Positions 23,539-30,404 of a stretch of 34,893 nt of DNA are shown piece after piece. The position numbers and the translations under genes were made by a program. The DNA is from Clostridiales bacterium (GTDB taxonomy: Bacteria > Bacillota > Clostridia > Christensenellales > CAG-314). Positions within the stretch are counted from its first letter, which is position 1, and every line of letters begins with the position of its first letter. Below the pieces are notes generated by a model. It ran no database searches, was not told the origin of the DNA, and saw nothing but the letters and a program-made list of their open reading frames with translations. The stretch is from positions 22,565-57,457 of the forward strand of contig JAFLVL010000003.1 of assembly GCA_022508325.1 (NCBI GenBank). The letters run 5' to 3'.

Positions 23539-23790
23539 ATGGAATATATAATAGCGGTGTACAGATCGCGAAACGTTTCGATGCGCGCGTACCAATTTTT
23601 GTCGTCGCAAGGCATAACGGCGGCGCTCGTCTCCACTCCGCGGAGCGCAAACGTCGGTTGCGGCTTGTCCGTCAAATTCGCCAAGTCGGATTTCCCGTTG
23701 GTCAGAGACGTGTTGTCGAGCGGCGAAACTTTCGTTGGATTTTTCTTGGTCAAAAATACCTACAACGGCAACACGGTAGTCCGTTTATGA
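23539..23790 (+). CDS. DUF3343 (putative Se/S carrier-like) protein
   Basis: At 83 residues this is a typical small DUF3343 protein: MEYIIAVYRSRNVSMRAYQFLSSQGI, then VSTPRSANVGCGLSVKF. Cys41 in the GCGL motif is the conserved residue thought to carry sulfur or selenium. The start is the ATG at 23539, seven bases after AGGAGG; the longer frame from 23509 would cover that site. It is divergent from the cysteine desulfurase family gene, the likely donor. The carrier role comes from family annotation and gene context and has not been proven as far as I know. Confidence 0.85.
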   Translation: MEYIIAVYRSRNVSMRAYQFLSSQGITAALVSTPRSANVGCGLSVKFAKSDFPLVRDVLSSGETFVGFFLVKNTYNGNTVVRL

Positions 23791-23796
23791 AAAAGG

Positions 23797-23825
23797 TTGT
23801 TTTTGTCGGTGTTTTGTGATACAAT
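23797..23825 (+). promoter_or_regulatory. Promoter of nth, possibly leaderless
   Basis: TTGTTT (23797-23802), a 17-base spacer and TACAAT (23820-23825) are present, with TG one base before the -10 box. The nth ATG at 23833 starts eight bases after the -10 box, at or one base from the expected transcription start. Confidence 0.65.
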
Positions 23826-23832
23826 AAAGTTT

Positions 23833-24465
23833 ATGAGCGATACCAAACGAATTTTGGAAATACTAGCGCAGGATTTCCCCAACCCAAAGAGCGAGCTGAA
23901 CTTTAACTCGCCCTTTCAGTTGCTTGTGGCGGTTATTTTGTCTGCGCAATGCACCGACAAGAGGGTAAATTTAGTCACGCCTGAGCTTTTTGCAGTTGCG
24001 CCTGACGCGGCGGCGCTTGCGGCATTGCCAATAGAGGAGATTCAACGCATTATTCACCCTTGCGGCTTTTACAACAGTAAATCAAATTACTTGAAGGAAA
24101 TGTCACAGGATTTGGTGGAGCGATACGGCGGAGTCGTGCCGAAGGACCTTCACGAATTGCAGACGCTGAAGGGCGTTGGGCGCAAGACGGCAAACGTCGT
24201 CTACGCCGTGGCTTTCGGCGGACAAGCTATTGCAGTAGACACGCACGTTTTTCGCGTGTCCAATAGACTGGGCATTGTGGATGCAAAGAACGTGCTTGAC
24301 ACAGAAAAGCAACTGATGCAAGCAATTCCACCTGAGCAGTGGGCAGACAGCCATCACTACATACTTCTGCACGGCAGATACGTCTGCAAGGCGCAACGGC
24401 CAAATTGCTCCGCGTGTTCGGTGCAGAGTCTCTGCAAGTACTATAAGGAAACGCATAATGACTGA
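23833..24465 (+). CDS. nth: Endonuclease III
   Basis: Endonuclease III is a DNA glycosylase/AP lyase that removes oxidised pyrimidines. SPFQLLVAVILSAQCTDKRVN opens the domain. The helix-hairpin-helix LKGVGRKTANVV contains the catalytic lysine, and AVDTHVFRV contains the catalytic aspartate. The end has the iron-sulfur loop Cys-x6-Cys-x2-Cys-x5-Cys (CKAQRPNCSACSVQSLC). With the ATG at 23833 the protein has 210 residues, matching E. coli Nth (211). An earlier TTG at 23797 is rejected because it is the -35 box. The gene overlaps the next by eight bases and heads a long operon-like run. Confidence 0.97.
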   Translation: MSDTKRILEILAQDFPNPKSELNFNSPFQLLVAVILSAQCTDKRVNLVTPELFAVAPDAAALAALPIEEIQRIIHPCGFYNSKSNYLKEMSQDLVERYGGVVPKDLHELQTLKGVGRKTANVVYAVAFGGQAIAVDTHVFRVSNRLGIVDAKNVLDTEKQLMQAIPPEQWADSHHYILLHGRYVCKAQRPNCSACSVQSLCKYYKETHND

Positions 24466-25711
24466 CGAAAAGGACAACAACTATATAGCTGAGAACAGTC
24501 GCTGTCTGCATTGCGCAAAGCCTAGTTGCGCTCTGGCTTGTCCGTTGAATAACGACGTTCCGCGTCTTTTACAGCTCGCCTCTGACGGCAAGTTTTCCGA
24601 GGCGGTACAACTCATAGGACATCCATTTGGCGAAATCTGCGGCTTTGTATGCCCCGAGGAGGCGCATTGCCGTGGCGGATGCGTGTTGGGTAGGCGTGGA
24701 CAAGCCGTAAATATCGGCGAAGTGGAGCGCGAAGTCTTTAAGCAAATTTCCTACCGAATTGAACGCCAAGTCCGTCTAGGTAGCAAGAGCGACGGACTGA
24801 AAGTTGCCATCGTGGGCGGAGGTGTCAGCGGTATTACCTGTGCCGTCAAGCTTTACGAGCAGGGCGCCGACGTGACCCTTTTCGAACGCAACGAACTGTT
24901 GTCAACGCTGAAATTGATACCCGATTTCCGTCTGCCGCGCGAGGCGATAGACAGGGTTCTGAAATCTATTGACGGTCTGTTTACGGTAGTTAAAAGAGAC
25001 GTTAATTTCGAAGATATTTTCGTCAGAAAGCATTACCCTTGGCAAACGAAAGCGCAACGAAATAGAATCGGCGAATCATTGCAACTTACCGACACGTATG
25101 ACGCCGTTTACGTTGCGGTTGGCGCAAGCAAAATTTACAAGCTGGGAGTTGCGGGCGAAGAACTGGCGACACCGTACGACGAATTTTTGAAGCGACGTAA
25201 ATACAGCGGCAAAGTCGTAGTTATAGGCGGCGGCAATACCGCTATGGACTGCGCGCGAGTGGCAAAGCGTAGCGGCTGTGACGTAACCGTTGCCTATCGC
25301 AGAACGCGTGAAGATATGCCCGCCTTCGGAAAGGAAATCGAGGACGCGTATAGCGACGGTGTGAAATTTGAATATAACCTCGCGCCAATCAGGCTGGAAA
25401 AAGTTGGCGACAAATTGTCGTTGACGCTTGCAAAAACACTTTCGGAAGGACGCGATAAATTGACCGTCACCGACGAAACGACGACTACCGAGTGCGACGA
25501 AGTGGTGGCGGCGCTGGGGAGTAAGTTCGACAATGAGAATATATACGGTGCGTTTATCGAATCTCTGCTCAATCCGCAGAATCCATACAACCCTCGGTTT
25601 AACTTGTACGTAGGTGGCGACGCTTTGGGCTCAAGCACGGTTGTCAACGCCGTAGCGGACGGAATGAGAGCGGCGCACGCAATATTGAAGGAATACAGAA
25701 AATCTCGATAA
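24458..25711 (+). CDS. GltD/NfnB-like iron-sulfur NAD(P)-dependent oxidoreductase
   Basis: The layout is that of the glutamate synthase small subunit family: an N-terminal Fer4_20 domain with two cysteine groups (CLHCAKPSCALACPLNNDVP; CGFVCPEEAHCRGGC), then a FAD-binding fold (VAIVGGGVSGITCAVKLYEQGADVTLFE at about residue 110) and an NAD(P)-binding fold (KVVVIGGGNTAMDCARVAKRSG). It ends GGDALGSSTVVNAVADGMRAA, as usual. At 417 residues it is shorter than NfnB/GltD (~460). An oddity lies after the first dinucleotide fold: where relatives read IGGxLxxGIPxFRLP, this protein has LLSTLKLIPDFRLP, losing three conserved glycines near the flavin. No GltB or NfnA partner is adjacent. It probably shuttles electrons between NAD(P)H and an iron-sulfur partner; the substrate is unknown. 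Confidence 0.85.
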   Translation: MTDEKDNNYIAENSRCLHCAKPSCALACPLNNDVPRLLQLASDGKFSEAVQLIGHPFGEICGFVCPEEAHCRGGCVLGRRGQAVNIGEVEREVFKQISYRIERQVRLGSKSDGLKVAIVGGGVSGITCAVKLYEQGADVTLFERNELLSTLKLIPDFRLPREAIDRVLKSIDGLFTVVKRDVNFEDIFVRKHYPWQTKAQRNRIGESLQLTDTYDAVYVAVGASKIYKLGVAGEELATPYDEFLKRRKYSGKVVVIGGGNTAMDCARVAKRSGCDVTVAYRRTREDMPAFGKEIEDAYSDGVKFEYNLAPIRLEKVGDKLSLTLAKTLSEGRDKLTVTDETTTTECDEVVAALGSKFDNENIYGAFIESLLNPQNPYNPRFNLYVGGDALGSSTVVNAVADGMRAAHAILKEYRKSR

Positions 25712-25739
25712 GGAAAAGAATGCTTTAAGGAAAACTAAA

Positions 25740-27002
25740 ATGTTTATCGACAAGGTTAAAATTTACATCAAGGCAGGCAACGGCGGCAACGGCTCGGCAA
25801 GTCTGCACACGGAAAAGTACGTACCCAACGGCGGGCCTGACGGCGGCGACGGTGGCAAGGGCGGCGACATCATTTTCGAGGCGACCACAGCCGAGAACAC
25901 CTTGAATGCCTTTCACTACCAAAAGCATTTTCGCGCGGGCAACGGCGAGAACGGCGGCAGTAAGAATTGCTACGGCAAGCGCGGCGCAGACCTGGTAGTC
26001 AAAGTCCCCGTAGGCACCGTGGTCAAAAACATGGACGGCGACATAATTGCCGATATGTTCGAGGACGGTCAACGCGAGACAATTCTCGTCGGCGGCAAGG
26101 GTGGCAGAGGCAACTGGCATTTCAAGACCTCACGCCGTCAATCTCCTGCTTTTGCCGAGCACGGGGTAAAGACGGAAGAATACGAAGTGACGCTGGAGCT
26201 GAAAACTATCGCGGACGTGGGACTTGTAGGCTTCCCCAACGTGGGCAAAAGTACGCTGTTGTCCGTTGTGTCCGACGCAAAGCCCAAGATTGCCAACTAT
26301 CACTTCACGACGCTATCTCCCAACCTCGGAGTGGTGCGCTACTACGATACGTCCTTCGTCATGGCGGATATCCCGGGGCTTATCGAGGGTGCAAGCGAAG
26401 GCGCAGGACTGGGGCATAGCTTCCTTAGGCACATCGAGAGGACGCGCTTGCTCGTGCACGTGATTGACATATCTGGAAGTGAAGAGCGCGACCCGATTGC
26501 CGACTTTGAGCTTATCAATAACGAGATTTACAGCTACGACGAGAGCTTGAAAGAGCTGCCCATGATTGTAGTTGCAAATAAAATGGATATGCCCAATGCC
26601 GAGGAGAACCTGAAACGCTTCACGAAAAAGTACGGCAAGAAATACCAAGTCATACCCATGACTACGATAATTCACGAGGGCGTGGACGAGCTGATTGTGG
26701 CGGTCGCAAAGACTCTCGAGACCTTGCCGCCTGTAGAGCCGTTGAAGTACGACCCCGTCAACCTGCAAAAGGACGAAAGCGACGACTTCCAAATCGAGAT
26801 TCTTGACGAGGGCGTATTCGAAGTTGTTGGGGGACTTGTGCAAATCTTAGCCCGCAAGGTCAACCTCGACGACTACGACAGCTTCCGCTACTTCCAACGC
26901 GTACTCCGTGACAAGGGCGTGATAGCAGAGCTTCGCAAGCTCGGCGCCACCGACGGCAGTACCGTAATCGTCGGCGAAATCGAATTCGAATTTGTAGATT
27001 AA
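25740..27002 (+). CDS. obg: GTPase Obg/CgtA
   Basis: Obg is an essential GTPase for late 50S ribosome assembly and stress control. Residues 1-158 form the glycine-rich Obg domain (KAGNGGNGSASLHTEKYVP, GPDGGDGGKGGDIIFEA). The G domain has P-loop GFPNVGKS from residue 164, switch II DIPGLIEGASEGAGLGH and base-specificity motif NKMD. The C-terminal ~80 residues are the OCT domain ending GEIEFEFVD. Length 420 is normal for Firmicutes. It follows the GltD-like gene after 28 bases (AAGGAAAA site), so it is probably in the same transcript. The usual neighbours rplU and rpmA are absent, but yhbY follows, a known Firmicute association. A structured repeat starts three bases after the stop. Confidence 0.97.
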   Translation: MFIDKVKIYIKAGNGGNGSASLHTEKYVPNGGPDGGDGGKGGDIIFEATTAENTLNAFHYQKHFRAGNGENGGSKNCYGKRGADLVVKVPVGTVVKNMDGDIIADMFEDGQRETILVGGKGGRGNWHFKTSRRQSPAFAEHGVKTEEYEVTLELKTIADVGLVGFPNVGKSTLLSVVSDAKPKIANYHFTTLSPNLGVVRYYDTSFVMADIPGLIEGASEGAGLGHSFLRHIERTRLLVHVIDISGSEERDPIADFELINNEIYSYDESLKELPMIVVANKMDMPNAEENLKRFTKKYGKKYQVIPMTTIIHEGVDELIVAVAKTLETLPPVEPLKYDPVNLQKDESDDFQIEILDEGVFEVVGGLVQILARKVNLDDYDSFRYFQRVLRDKGVIAELRKLGATDGSTVIVGEIEFEFVD

Positions 27003-27004
27003 GG

Positions 27005-27070
27005 GAGGCTCGCGCATTCGTGTGGTGACTTCGCGCTTCACGAGGCGCACCACCCGAACACACTCGCCTC
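27005..27070 (+). repeat. Structured repeat, copy 1 (obg-yhbY gap)
   Basis: This 66-base element begins GAGGCTCG and ends CTCGCCTC, with the core CTTCGCGCTTCACGAGGCGC. It folds as an apical hairpin CTTCG/CGAGG with loop CGCTTCA on a lower stem GTGGTG/CACCAC, then TTCG/CGAA after one mismatch, and closing pairs GAGGC/GCCTC. A second copy lies at 32271-32334 on the other strand. It ends 64 bases before the yhbY ATG. Between them, ATCGG-TATT-CCGAT (27101-27114) is a further small hairpin. Confidence 0.75.
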
Positions 27071-27134
27071 TTGTAATAATTGACTCTAAGGTTACTTACT
27101 ATCGGTATTCCGATTTCAATAAGAAGGAAAGAAT

Positions 27135-27428
27135 ATGATTACAACAAAACAACGCAGTAAATTGAAAGCAATGGCGAACACTCTGAAGCCTGCCGTCATC
27201 GTGGGCAAGGGTGAGCTTACGGAAAATATTATCAAGGAAATAGAGGTGGCGCTGTATCACCACGAGCTGGTGAAGGTGTCCTCACTCAAAAGCTGCGAAT
27301 TGTCGGCTAAGACCATGTGCGCCGAGGTATGCGAAATTCTTGCATGCGACCCTGTGCAATGCGTCGGCAACCGCTTCGTGGTTTATAAGCGCAGCGACAA
27401 AGAGGGCATTGAGCACATCGAGATATGA
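27135..27428 (+). CDS. yhbY: YhbY/CRS1 family RNA-binding protein
   Basis: This family binds pre-ribosomal RNA and helps assemble the 50S subunit. The 97-residue protein matches the family throughout: TTKQRSKLKAMANTLKPAVIVGKGELTENI with the GKG loop that contacts RNA, a variant of the ELVKV strand (HHELVKVSSL), and the closing strand VQCVGNRFVVYKRSDKE. AGAAGGAAAG precedes the ATG. The stop overlaps the next gene by four bases (ATGA). The 132-base gap after obg holds the structured repeat, which may act in its mRNA leader. Confidence 0.95.
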   Translation: MITTKQRSKLKAMANTLKPAVIVGKGELTENIIKEIEVALYHHELVKVSSLKSCELSAKTMCAEVCEILACDPVQCVGNRFVVYKRSDKEGIEHIEI

Positions 27429-27940
27429 AAATCTTAGTGTTTGCCGATTTCCACGGCAGCGTTGACATCTTGAATGCGGCGATAGAAATTTCGCGACGCG
27501 AAACCCCCGACAAAACGGTGGTGTGCGGCGATCTGTTCGGTTGGTCTCATCCGCAAGAGGTCGCAACGCTCGTGCAGAAGCTCGAGGGCGTGTTGTACCT
27601 CATCAAGGGTAATAACGATTTTTCAACAGCCGTCGGCTATTTGCCCTACGCTATGGATGAAAGTGCAATCATGTATCACTTTTCTCGAAAGCTGTTTTTC
27701 ACCCACGGCGACCGTTACAACGCATTGCGTATTCCGCCGATTTTGAGTGAAGGCGACGTATTGGTGCACGGACACACGCACGTTGGACGCTTGCAAGTTG
27801 TCAACGGCTTGTATGTATTGAACGTCGGTTCTCTTGCCCGAGCTCGCGACGGTGTACCCAGTTATATAGTGCTAGACGAACTCGGCGCAACGTTGAAACA
27901 CGCCGACGGCGAAATCTTGCAAGAAATCAGATGGATTTAA
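27425..27940 (+). CDS. yfcE: YfcE-like metallophosphodiesterase
   Basis: This is a calcineurin-like phosphoesterase of the YfcE/MJ0936 type (~170-185 residues), using two metal ions. The ligands are visible in order: FADFHGS (Asp and His), CGDLFG (Asp), KGNND (Asn), FFTHGDRY (His) and HGHTHVG (two His). NVGSLARAR near the end is typical. The natural substrate is unknown in this family; E. coli YfcE cleaves artificial phosphodiesters. It overlaps yhbY by four bases. Its link to the following lux-type genes may be only operon sharing. Confidence 0.93.
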   Translation: MKILVFADFHGSVDILNAAIEISRRETPDKTVVCGDLFGWSHPQEVATLVQKLEGVLYLIKGNNDFSTAVGYLPYAMDESAIMYHFSRKLFFTHGDRYNALRIPPILSEGDVLVHGHTHVGRLQVVNGLYVLNVGSLARARDGVPSYIVLDELGATLKHADGEILQEIRWI

Positions 27941-27950
27941 TTTTTTTATT

Positions 27951-29069
27951 ATGTCAAGTGTAAACAGATTATTCGCTTCGCGAAAGCCGTACGATATTCA
28001 AAAGAGTGAGCAGTTGTTTGTCAGAGCAATGCGCGACAACTGCAGTTATCACTACAATCATTGTCCAGCGTACCGCGATATACTGGACAGAGCGGGATTT
28101 TCTCCCGACGACATTAGGACGGCAACGGATCTCGAACGGTTGCCGTTTTTGCCTACGCTATACCTCAAGCGTCACCGCATTCTGTCAATGTCTACGCGCC
28201 GTATGCCAATAAAGGTTACGTCCAGCGGCACAGGCGGTGTCAAGTCCTTCGTCGGTTTCAACTGGCGGTGCGCCTTCAACGCGTTGAAAATGGTGACTTC
28301 CGTTGCCAAATATCATAAGTTGTGGTCGGCGCGTCTCACTCGGTATGTCATTTTCGGCTACCGTCCGCGCAGAGACAACAGTCTCGGCGCGTCAAAGTCG
28401 GCTTGGGGCTTTACTTTCTTCGCCCCTGCGGCGTCTCGGGTGTACGCATTGGACTACAAAAACGGCAAATATCAGCTTGACCTAGATAATATCAGGAACA
28501 AACTCGTCAAGTATTCAAAGGGCAGACTTCCCGTGCGCACGATGGGTTTTCCCGCCTATACTTACTTCTTGCTACGGCAAATGAAGGAAGAGGGACTGTC
28601 CGTCAAGCTTCCCAAAGGGTCGCTCATATGCCTTGGCGGCGGTTGGAAACAGTTTTACGCCGAGAAGGTGAGTAAGGAGGATTTTTACAAGCTGGCTTAT
28701 GAGGTACTGGGCGTAGACGACAAGCACGTAATTGAATTTTTCGGAGCGGTGGAGCACCCTATACTGTACACGGACTGCCGCGAGCATCACTTTCACGTGC
28801 CTGTTTACGGCAGGGTGATTATTCGCGACGTCGATACCTTTGAACCTGTACCCAACGGACAGCCCGGACTTGTCAATTTGTTGACACCGATATTTGACAG
28901 CGCGCCAATGCTCTCTATTCTCACCGACGACATAGGCGTACTACACGACGAACCGTGCGCTTGCGGCGAAAGCTCGCCGTACCTCGAAATTCTCGGGCGC
29001 GTAGGCGTCAAGGATATTGTAACCTGCGCGCAAGGTGCAGAAGAGATACTAAAAGATATGCTAAAATAA
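27951..29069 (+). CDS. luxE: LuxE-type acyl-protein synthetase
   Basis: LuxE family enzymes use ATP to activate a carboxylic acid and pass the acyl group via a cysteine to the reductase LuxC. The start has the family pattern (HYNHCPAYRDILDRAGF, LERLPFLPTLYLKRH). The adenylate-forming loop TSSGTGGVKSFVGF (about residues 89-102) corresponds to the SSGTTG-x-PK loop of AMP-forming ligases. The C-terminal part has LTDDIGVLHDEPCACGESSPYLEILGRVG, with cysteines that may include the acyl acceptor. Length 372 is normal. It is 10 bases after the yfcE-like gene and 17 before the luxC-like gene. No luciferase (luxAB) or thioesterase (luxD) is nearby, so light production is not implied. Confidence 0.88.
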   Translation: MSSVNRLFASRKPYDIQKSEQLFVRAMRDNCSYHYNHCPAYRDILDRAGFSPDDIRTATDLERLPFLPTLYLKRHRILSMSTRRMPIKVTSSGTGGVKSFVGFNWRCAFNALKMVTSVAKYHKLWSARLTRYVIFGYRPRRDNSLGASKSAWGFTFFAPAASRVYALDYKNGKYQLDLDNIRNKLVKYSKGRLPVRTMGFPAYTYFLLRQMKEEGLSVKLPKGSLICLGGGWKQFYAEKVSKEDFYKLAYEVLGVDDKHVIEFFGAVEHPILYTDCREHHFHVPVYGRVIIRDVDTFEPVPNGQPGLVNLLTPIFDSAPMLSILTDDIGVLHDEPCACGESSPYLEILGRVGVKDIVTCAQGAEEILKDMLK

Positions 29070-29086
29070 CGATTGGATTGTGAAAT

Positions 29087-30346
29087 ATGATTTTATATAA
29101 AGGAAAAATATACCCCGACAGCAAGCAAAACGAGCTAATAGACCGTCTTGAAGGGGATATTATCGAAACGCTGTCTAAAACAGAGCGCCTAACAACCGAC
29201 GCGGTGATAGCCGCAAGCGAAAAATTGTACCAAAAGGCGGCTAACGGCTTTTACGACAGCATTGCGGTGCCACTCTTGAACGAATTTGGCATAAGCTACG
29301 AACGCTATCAGGCAATGGCAAAAGCATTCTCTTCAGAGGTGTTGCGCTACAAGTGCGAAATTGAGTTGGGCAAGGACTGGAACAATCTGACGCCCCTTGC
29401 AAACGGAACGGTGCGCAAAATTGCGCCGTTGGGAGTGCTGTTTCACATTGCGGCGGGAAACGTAGACGGATTGCCTGCGTATAGCGTCGCAGAAGGACTA
29501 CTCAGCGGCAATATCAATGTGTTGAAACTGCCTTCGGGGGACAGCGGCTTGTCTATTAAGCTACTTTCCGACTTGATTGCGGAAGAACCGAGCCTTGCGG
29601 AATATGTCTACGTCTTTGACGTGCCGTCGACGGAATTCGAAACGTTGAAACGTCTGGCAAGATTAGCCGACGGCGTGGTAGTGTGGGGCGGCGACATGGC
29701 TCAACGCGCCGCGCGTGATATGTGCGACGTAACCACCAAAATAATACCCTGGGGACACAAGCTTTCCTTCGCCTACGCAACGGCAAACGCCATCGACCAA
29801 GATTTGCACGAGCTTGCGCGTCACATATGCGCAACTGAACAGGTGCTGTGTTCGTCATGTCAGGGCATTTACTACGATACCGACCGCATGGACGAACTGC
29901 AAAAGTTTGCAAAACGCTTTTTCGAAATTTTCAAGCAGGAAAATGCCCAATTTGGCAAGGCAGACATGGCTATGCGTGGGCGCAACAGCGTACAGCTCTA
30001 CAACGACAGGCTGGAAAACAAGTATCCGCTGATACTGAGCGACGAGGGCGTGTCGGTCGTGGTAAAAGAGGACAGTGAACTGGAACTTTCCTACACATTC
30101 CGCAACGTATGGGTAAAGGCATTGCCGCGCACGCAAATTGTAAGAGCGCTCAAAAAGCAAAAAGGCTACTTGCAAACGTGCGGTTTACTTTGCGGAGTGG
30201 AGGAGAAGCAAGAAATTGTCGAGCGGTTAATATCTGCGGGCGTGGTACGCGTGACAGGCGGCGACCTCTCCCGAACTTTTTTCGGCGAAGCACATGACGG
30301 AACGTACGCGCTAAGAGAATACACTAAAATTGTGGAAATAGACTAA
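29087..30346 (+). CDS. luxC: LuxC-type acyl-CoA/acyl-protein reductase
   Basis: LuxC reduces an acyl group bound as thioester to an aldehyde with NADPH. The fold is aldehyde dehydrogenase-like: LGVLFHIAAGNVDGLPAYSVAEGLLSGNINVLKLP is the family's nucleotide-binding opening, VVWGGDMAQRAAR and IIPWGHKLSFAY follow, and TEQVLCSSCQGIYYD holds Cys255 in the position of the catalytic cysteine (QxCSSPQ in bacterial luminescence enzymes; here the Pro is Cys258). Length 419 is slightly below marine LuxC (~480). With the adjacent luxE-like gene it forms the two-gene core of a fatty acid reductase. The aldehyde made here is unknown; membrane ether lipid or a secondary metabolite are options. Confidence 0.88.
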   Translation: MILYKGKIYPDSKQNELIDRLEGDIIETLSKTERLTTDAVIAASEKLYQKAANGFYDSIAVPLLNEFGISYERYQAMAKAFSSEVLRYKCEIELGKDWNNLTPLANGTVRKIAPLGVLFHIAAGNVDGLPAYSVAEGLLSGNINVLKLPSGDSGLSIKLLSDLIAEEPSLAEYVYVFDVPSTEFETLKRLARLADGVVVWGGDMAQRAARDMCDVTTKIIPWGHKLSFAYATANAIDQDLHELARHICATEQVLCSSCQGIYYDTDRMDELQKFAKRFFEIFKQENAQFGKADMAMRGRNSVQLYNDRLENKYPLILSDEGVSVVVKEDSELELSYTFRNVWVKALPRTQIVRALKKQKGYLQTCGLLCGVEEKQEIVERLISAGVVRVTGGDLSRTFFGEAHDGTYALREYTKIVEID

Positions 30347-30358
30347 TATGACTATATG

Positions 30359-30392
30359 AAAAAAGTTGACAGAGGTTTCTGCCAACTTTTTT
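30359..30392. terminator. Bidirectional terminator between luxC-like gene and typA
   Basis: AAAAAAGTTG-A-CAGA pairs with TCTG-C-CAACTTTTTT around a GGTT loop, with one A-C mismatch. T-runs on both strands suit the convergent genes on each side. Confidence 0.85.
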
Positions 30393-30404
30393 GTTTTGTT
30401 AATT

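Noticed and set aside
23797..23832. Upstream TTG start adding 12 residues to Nth
   Set aside because: The TTG is the -35 box of the promoter, and the shorter protein matches the normal Nth length and start.
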